8,073 nucleotides of DNA from an uncultured Clostridia bacterium. GTDB lineage: Bacteria > Bacillota > Clostridia > Christensenellales > UBA3700. Each line of letters opens with the position of its first letter. The stretch's first letter is position 1. Made by a program: the position numbers and the translations under genes. Below, piece by piece: positions 4,745 through 8,073 of this stretch. Under the pieces are notes generated by a model, which worked only from the letters and a program-made list of their open reading frames with translations, was not told where the DNA came from and did no database searches. The stretch spans positions 1 through 8,073 of the forward strand of contig CAMOQV010000054.1 in assembly GCA_946623205.1 (NCBI GenBank). Reading direction: 5' to 3'.

Positions 4745-7098
4745 TTTTTCATTGTAACGATGGTTACGCCAACGTCACCTTCTCCATATCCACCTAATCT
4801 AAAAGATGCCACATATTTTGACTTCTTTAGATATTCTTGTACCGCTTTTCTTAAAGCGCCTGTACCTTTTCCGTGTACAATTCTTACTGTTTCGTAGCCT
4901 TTTGCTTTGGCTTTAGACAAATAATATTCAAGCTCATATAAAGCTTCGTCTGTATTTTTGCCTATGATATTTAATTCTGTTGAGATATCAAAAGAATAAT
5001 CTCCTTTGAACTTAACATTTACCTTTTTGTCTTCTTCTTTTTTATTTTGAACTGCTACTTTTTCAAGTTCTTTTAGTTTTACATTCATAGAAAGAACGCC
5101 AACTTTAACTTGAGCTTCTTTTCTATTTTGAGCTATGCTCAACACTTTTCCTATTTCGTTTAAAGATTTAATATATACGTCATCGCCTGCTTTAATTTCG
5201 CCAGATATTTTATCGTAATGCATCTTTTCATTAGATTGAACTTGCATCTTTTCTAATTGCTTTTTTAATCTTCTTGCTTCAAATAAAGCTTGCTCATCGC
5301 CCTTTTGAACTTGTTGTTTTAATTCTTCAACTAAATCCTCAGCTTCCTCTAAATAATCGCCTAGAACTTCTTTAGCGCTCTTTTGTAGCTTTTCTTCAAG
5401 CTTAGCTTTCTTTTGTTCTTCTACTTCAATTAGTTTATTGTAATATTCTAACTTCTTATCTATCTCTTCTAACTCTTTTAAAGCTTTAAGCTTTAAGTCT
5501 TCAGCTTCCTTTCTAGTAATTTCTGCACCACGAATGATATTGTTAAATTTATTATCTTCTTCAGATATTAAAGATTTAGCGTTATTAACGATGCTTTCTT
5601 TCAATCCTAATAACTTTGCAATCTCTAGCGCATTTGATGATGCTGTTTGGCCCATAATCAAGCGATATGTAGGCTTAAATGTTACAGGTTCAAAATCCAT
5701 ACCAGCAATTGTTACATCATTTGAAGAATATGCAAATTCTTTTAATTCTTTATAGTGAGATGTAACTATTGTTTTTACATGTCTATCTTTTAGATATGAA
5801 ATAACAGCAATAGCTAATGCTGCACCTTCAACTGGATCTGTACCAGAACCTAACTCATCCAACAAAACCAAAGAATCTTTATCTGCTTTATTAACAATGT
5901 TAATAATAGTCATTAAGTGTGCAGAGAATGTAGATAGATTATTCTCGATAGATTGTTGATCGCCTATATCGCAAAGAATATCGTTAAATATAGAAATCTT
6001 TGTACCAACTCTTGCTGGAACAAAAATACCACTCATAGTCATTAGAGTTAAAAGACCAACAAGTTTAATAGAAACTGTCTTACCGCCAGTGTTTGGTCCA
6101 GATATTAAAAGCGTATTGTATTTATCTCCTAAAGATATAGATACAGGAACAACACGAGCTTTATCTATAAGTGGATGTCTTCCCTCAACAATATCGATAT
6201 GACCATTATCATTGATTTCTGGATAAATACCCTTTATTACTCTTGAATATTGAGCTTTTGCAAATATAATATCTAACTTTGTTATAGTTTCATAAGTCTC
6301 TACTATTTCATAGTAACTTGCATCAATAGTTTCAGTAAGCATACGAAGAATTCTCTCGATTTCTTGTTGCTCTTCAATCTCACAAGATCTTAATTCGTTA
6401 TTTAATTCAACAATAGCAATAGGTTCAATAAATGTAGTAGAACCTGTAGCTGATTGATCGTGAATTAAACCTTTAACCATTCCCTTATATGCCGTCTTAA
6501 CTGGAATAACATATCTTCCAGAACGAATTGTTACGATATTATCTTGTAAATATGAGGCATATTGAGATGATGATATATAATTTTGTAGCTTTTCACGTAT
6601 TTTTCTATTTATATTGGCAATTTCTTGTCGTATTTCATATAGTTTTGATGATGCATTTGATGAAACTTCTGTTTCAGAAACGATACAGTTATCTATCTTT
6701 TCATCAATATCTGTAGCTACAAATATATGATTAGTTTCCTCTTTTAATAATAAAACCTCGCCATCGGGTGCAGATAAAATGTTCTTTTTAGCAACTTTTG
6801 CAACTTTAATTGCTCTAGCAACTCTTAATAATTGATCTGGATTTAACATAACTCCACGATGTGCAAGCTCTAAAGCTTCGGAAATATCATCAAAAGCTAA
6901 AGATATATTTACTGCCATTTCATATAGAAGTTTGTCTGCATCTGCAGTCAAATCTAGTAGATTTTTAACTTTATCTATATCATTTTGTGGCTTTTCTTGC
7001 AAAATTTGTTCTCTTGCAGGACGTGAAAACGCATAACTAGCTACTAGTTTTAATATTTCGTTATATTCTAAAACATTTAAAGTATTGTCACTAATCAC
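4741..7098 (-). CDS. mutS2: Endonuclease MutS2 / ribosome-collision factor with C-terminal Smr domain
   Basis: MutS2 homologues have a MutS-like core and ABC-type ATPase but no mismatch-binding N-terminus. They were described as suppressors of homologous recombination, and in B. subtilis MutS2 also recognises collided ribosomes. From the GTG at 7098 the protein has 785 residues, the length of the B. subtilis protein, and starts at the family position (DNTLNVLEYNEIL). It shows Walker A GPNTGGKT (334-341), STFSAHL (389-395), Walker B LVLLDE followed by LGSGTD (410-421), and SHYKEL. A long charged coiled coil follows (about 515-630), then a KOW-like region (about 634-684) and an Smr domain (about 707-785) with HGKGTGALR (742-750). 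The usual LDLRG or LDLIG motif of Smr reads LNIIG (709-713), so the Asp is replaced by Asn. An in-frame GTG at 7176 would add 26 atypical residues and lies upstream of the likely transcription start. No Shine-Dalgarno precedes either GTG. It is the first gene of the operon. Confidence 0.95.
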   Translation of the reverse strand: MISDNTLNVLEYNEILKLVASYAFSRPAREQILQEKPQNDIDKVKNLLDLTADADKLLYEMAVNISLAFDDISEALELAHRGVMLNPDQLLRVARAIKVAKVAKKNILSAPDGEVLLLKEETNHIFVATDIDEKIDNCIVSETEVSSNASSKLYEIRQEIANINRKIREKLQNYISSSQYASYLQDNIVTIRSGRYVIPVKTAYKGMVKGLIHDQSATGSTTFIEPIAIVELNNELRSCEIEEQQEIERILRMLTETIDASYYEIVETYETITKLDIIFAKAQYSRVIKGIYPEINDNGHIDIVEGRHPLIDKARVVPVSISLGDKYNTLLISGPNTGGKTVSIKLVGLLTLMTMSGIFVPARVGTKISIFNDILCDIGDQQSIENNLSTFSAHLMTIINIVNKADKDSLVLLDELGSGTDPVEGAALAIAVISYLKDRHVKTIVTSHYKELKEFAYSSNDVTIAGMDFEPVTFKPTYRLIMGQTASSNALEIAKLLGLKESIVNNAKSLISEEDNKFNNIIRGAEITRKEAEDLKLKALKELEEIDKKLEYYNKLIEVEEQKKAKLEEKLQKSAKEVLGDYLEEAEDLVEELKQQVQKGDEQALFEARRLKKQLEKMQVQSNEKMHYDKISGEIKAGDDVYIKSLNEIGKVLSIAQNRKEAQVKVGVLSMNVKLKELEKVAVQNKKEEDKKVNVKFKGDYSFDISTELNIIGKNTDEALYELEYYLSKAKAKGYETVRIVHGKGTGALRKAVQEYLKKSKYVASFRLGGYGEGDVGVTIVTMKK

Positions 7099-7151
7099 GT
7101 AAATAATATTAGCATAATTAATATTAATAATAAATTTATTTTGTGCATATA

Positions 7152-7180
7152 AATATACGCACGCGTCAAAATTCACACAA
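7152..7180 (-). promoter_or_regulatory. Candidate sigma-A promoter of the mutS2 operon
   Basis: On the minus strand TTGTGT (7180-7175) and TATATT (7157-7152) are separated by 17 bases. The -10 matches consensus at 5 of 6 positions and the -35 at 3 of 6. The predicted start near 7145 gives a leader of about 47 bases before the GTG at 7098, and it would exclude the upstream GTG at 7176 as a start. A second -10-like element, TGCTAATAT, lies at about 7106-7114, close to the GTG. The choice between them is uncertain. Confidence 0.35.
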
Positions 7181-7215
7181 AACGAATGGATTGACTTTAT
7201 AAGAAAGCAATAATC

Positions 7216-7227
7216 GACACATATGTC
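7216..7227. repeat. Small palindrome GACA-N4-TGTC
   Basis: GACACATATGTC has 4-bp arms around a 4-base centre. It lies about 36 bases upstream of the candidate mutS2 -35 box, a position where a regulator could bind. Nothing identifies the regulator. Confidence 0.3.
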
Positions 7228-7238
7228 AATTTTTTACT

Positions 7239-7268
7239 CCATAATTTTGGAGTCCATAATTTTGGAGC
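7239..7268. repeat. Two tandem 15-bp repeats upstream of mutS2
   Basis: CCATAATTTTGGAG occurs at 7239-7252 and again, identically, at 7254-7267, one base apart (15-base period). The first copy, with the preceding CT, contains the inverted arms CTCCA (7237-7241) and TGGAG (7248-7252). The pair is bracketed at a distance by a 10-base direct repeat, CAAAACGAAT, at 7178-7187 and 7268-7277. Perfect tandem copies in otherwise unconstrained AT-rich DNA suggest either an operator pair or a recent slippage event. Confidence 0.7.
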
Positions 7269-7294
7269 AAAACGAATTCAAGATAATATAAATG

Positions 7295-7326
7295 AAAATA
7301 AGTGGCGCTTTTAAAACGTCACTTAT
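7295..7326 (-). terminator. Intrinsic terminator of the U32 gene
   Basis: On the minus strand ATAAGTGACG (7326-7317) pairs with CGCCACTTAT (7307-7298), giving 10 bp with one G-T pair. The 9-base loop is TTTTAAAAG, and a short run of Ts (7297-7295) follows, then CATTT. It lies about 120 bases past the stop at 7445 and separates that gene from the mutS2 operon. The T tract is short, so it may leak. Confidence 0.6.
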
Positions 7327-7444
7327 CTTCTAAAAGGTTATCCTATAAGTAGAACTAAACTAACTATATCTGCTTCTAATATATCAACAAATATGTAGTT
7401 TGCAAATAGTAATTTTAAGATATTTTAAGGTTTGGCAAAATAAG

Positions 7445-8073
7445 TTATTTGATTGGCAAATAGCTATGTCCAAGATAAGGATTTTGCGTTGAATTATCTT
7501 CTTTTTTAATAAAATCGCTTACAATTTGTTCTTTATTTTCATCAATTCTAGATAATGAAATATAAACTTTGGCATATTTTAGCGATCTTAAATCCAAAAC
7601 TTTTGGAGATAAAAGCTCAAAATAACAACTAGATACCTTTTCTCTTCTAACCTTATAATGATTATCTCTATTAATATATTCGAAGTCAACACTGTATTTG
7701 CATGTAGAACATTTACATCCAGTATTTAATTGAACAGGACAATGCGTAAATGACATCAAAGGTATATATCCATAAGAATAAATATATGCACCTTTAATAT
7801 TTTCTGCTTGAGACAATTCTACAGATTGAACATATTCTTTAATATCAAATGTATCTAAAATATGAGAATTTAATATATTCATACCCATACCAAATACGCA
7901 CGCTTTGTCCATATCTATAGCTAATTGTACTGCCCCAATATTTTCAGCTAAAATTCCAGCAATTTTTGAATCGTTTTTAATAAAGTCTTTAATAACATCC
8001 ATATCTTTTGCTCTTAGAATTTTTGGCACTTTTAGTAAATATTTGTCTATTTTATTATAAATTAACCAATTTT
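7445..8073 (-). CDS. U32-family protein (peptidase U32 / RNA-hydroxylase type), C-terminal part
   Basis: The reading frame is open from the stop at 7445 to the window edge. A GTG at 8029 is only an internal Val in KVPKILRAKD, so the gene starts outside the window. The visible part of about 209 residues matches the region of U32 proteins after the first half-barrel. It shows the 'GILAENIG' and 'GMGMNILNSH' strands (the latter like the usual GLNIFNS), ELSQAENIK, then GYIPLMSFTHCPV with a cysteine cluster (C97, C105, C107, C110 and C135, counted from codon 8029). The cluster fits the Fe-S ligands of the family. The C-terminal PYLGHSY sits where relatives have a TRGHF-like motif. U32 members were first called collagenases. 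Several (UbiU/V, TrhP, RlhA) are now known to be prephenate- or oxygen-independent hydroxylases of quinones, tRNA or rRNA. Which substrate applies here cannot be decided. Confidence 0.85.
   Translation of the reverse strand, partial: NWLIYNKIDKYLLKVPKILRAKDMDVIKDFIKNDSKIAGILAENIGAVQLAIDMDKACVFGMGMNILNSHILDTFDIKEYVQSVELSQAENIKGAYIYSYGYIPLMSFTHCPVQLNTGCKCSTCKYSVDFEYINRDNHYKVRREKVSSCYFELLSPKVLDLRSLKYAKVYISLSRIDENKEQIVSDFIKKEDNSTQNPYLGHSYLPIK

Larger units (their letters stand above)
7099..7444. other. Intergenic region between the U32 gene and mutS2
   Basis: These 346 bases contain the U32 terminator (7295-7326), the tandem repeat (7239-7268), the GACA/TGTC palindrome (7216-7227) and the mutS2 promoter candidates. 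The stretch 7327-7444 is the 3' untranslated part of the U32 transcript. I see no gene there, only the bases ACTTAT at about 7340, which could compete with the terminator arm ATAAGT. Confidence 0.55.

Noticed and set aside
7099..7176. 26-residue N-terminal extension of MutS2 from a GTG at 7176
   Set aside because: No ribosome site precedes it. The residues do not resemble the MutS2 N-terminus, family length fits the GTG at 7098, and a candidate promoter lies inside the extension.
7239..7268. CRISPR array or transposon ends
   Set aside because: There are only two short units with a 1-base gap, no spacers, no cas genes, and no transposase or terminal inverted repeats.
7445..8029. A complete small gene starting at GTG 8029
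   Set aside because: The frame continues without a stop to the window edge, and the peptide aligns with the interior and C-terminus of U32 proteins, so it is the end of a larger gene.

Overview
The window is low-GC, and every supported gene lies on the minus strand. TGA is used as a stop, so the code is standard. The gene set (MutS2 with an Smr tail, a NifZ-type cysteine desulfurase beside a ThiI without a rhodanese domain, a U32 protein, and a TM1586-type nitroreductase with a tautomerase) suggests an anaerobic member of the Clostridia or a close Firmicutes relative. No mobile element, CRISPR array, rRNA or credible tRNA was seen.

The layout is given in the direction of transcription, from high to low coordinates. 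(1) 8073-7445 holds the 3' part of a U32-family gene that runs off the window edge. Its stop is followed by an intrinsic terminator (7295-7326). (2) 7444-7099 is an intergenic region with a 15-bp-period tandem repeat, a small palindrome and a candidate sigma-A promoter. (3) 7098-1082 is a tightly packed six-gene operon: mutS2, a two-TM membrane protein of unknown function, a nifZ-like cysteine desulfurase, thiI, a small tautomerase and a nitroreductase-family protein. The junctions overlap by 4, 17 and 1 bases, are then separated by a 4-base gap, and overlap by 4 bases again. The operon ends in a strong intrinsic terminator (1025-1057). (4) Just past that terminator is a near-perfect sigma-54 (-24/-12) promoter at 1003-1018. 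It points at an unrecognised membrane protein gene (924-436) that carries a 27-bp coding duplication. (5) 435-62 is a 374-base non-coding region with three strong inverted repeats. (6) 61-1 holds the first 20 codons of miaB, recognised from its TYGCQMN motif. It was found by reading the minus strand at the window edge, and its ATG sits about 8 bases after a perfect TATAAT.

Most of the recognised genes act on the translation apparatus: MiaB (ms2i6A37 of tRNA), ThiI with its desulfurase (s4U8 of tRNA), MutS2 (in B. subtilis, a sensor of collided ribosomes as well as a MutS homologue) and a U32 protein (several relatives hydroxylate tRNA or rRNA). The most unusual observations are the sigma-54 promoter of the small membrane gene, the apparently leaderless miaB start, the structured region between these two genes, and an unknown membrane protein translationally coupled between mutS2 and nifZ.
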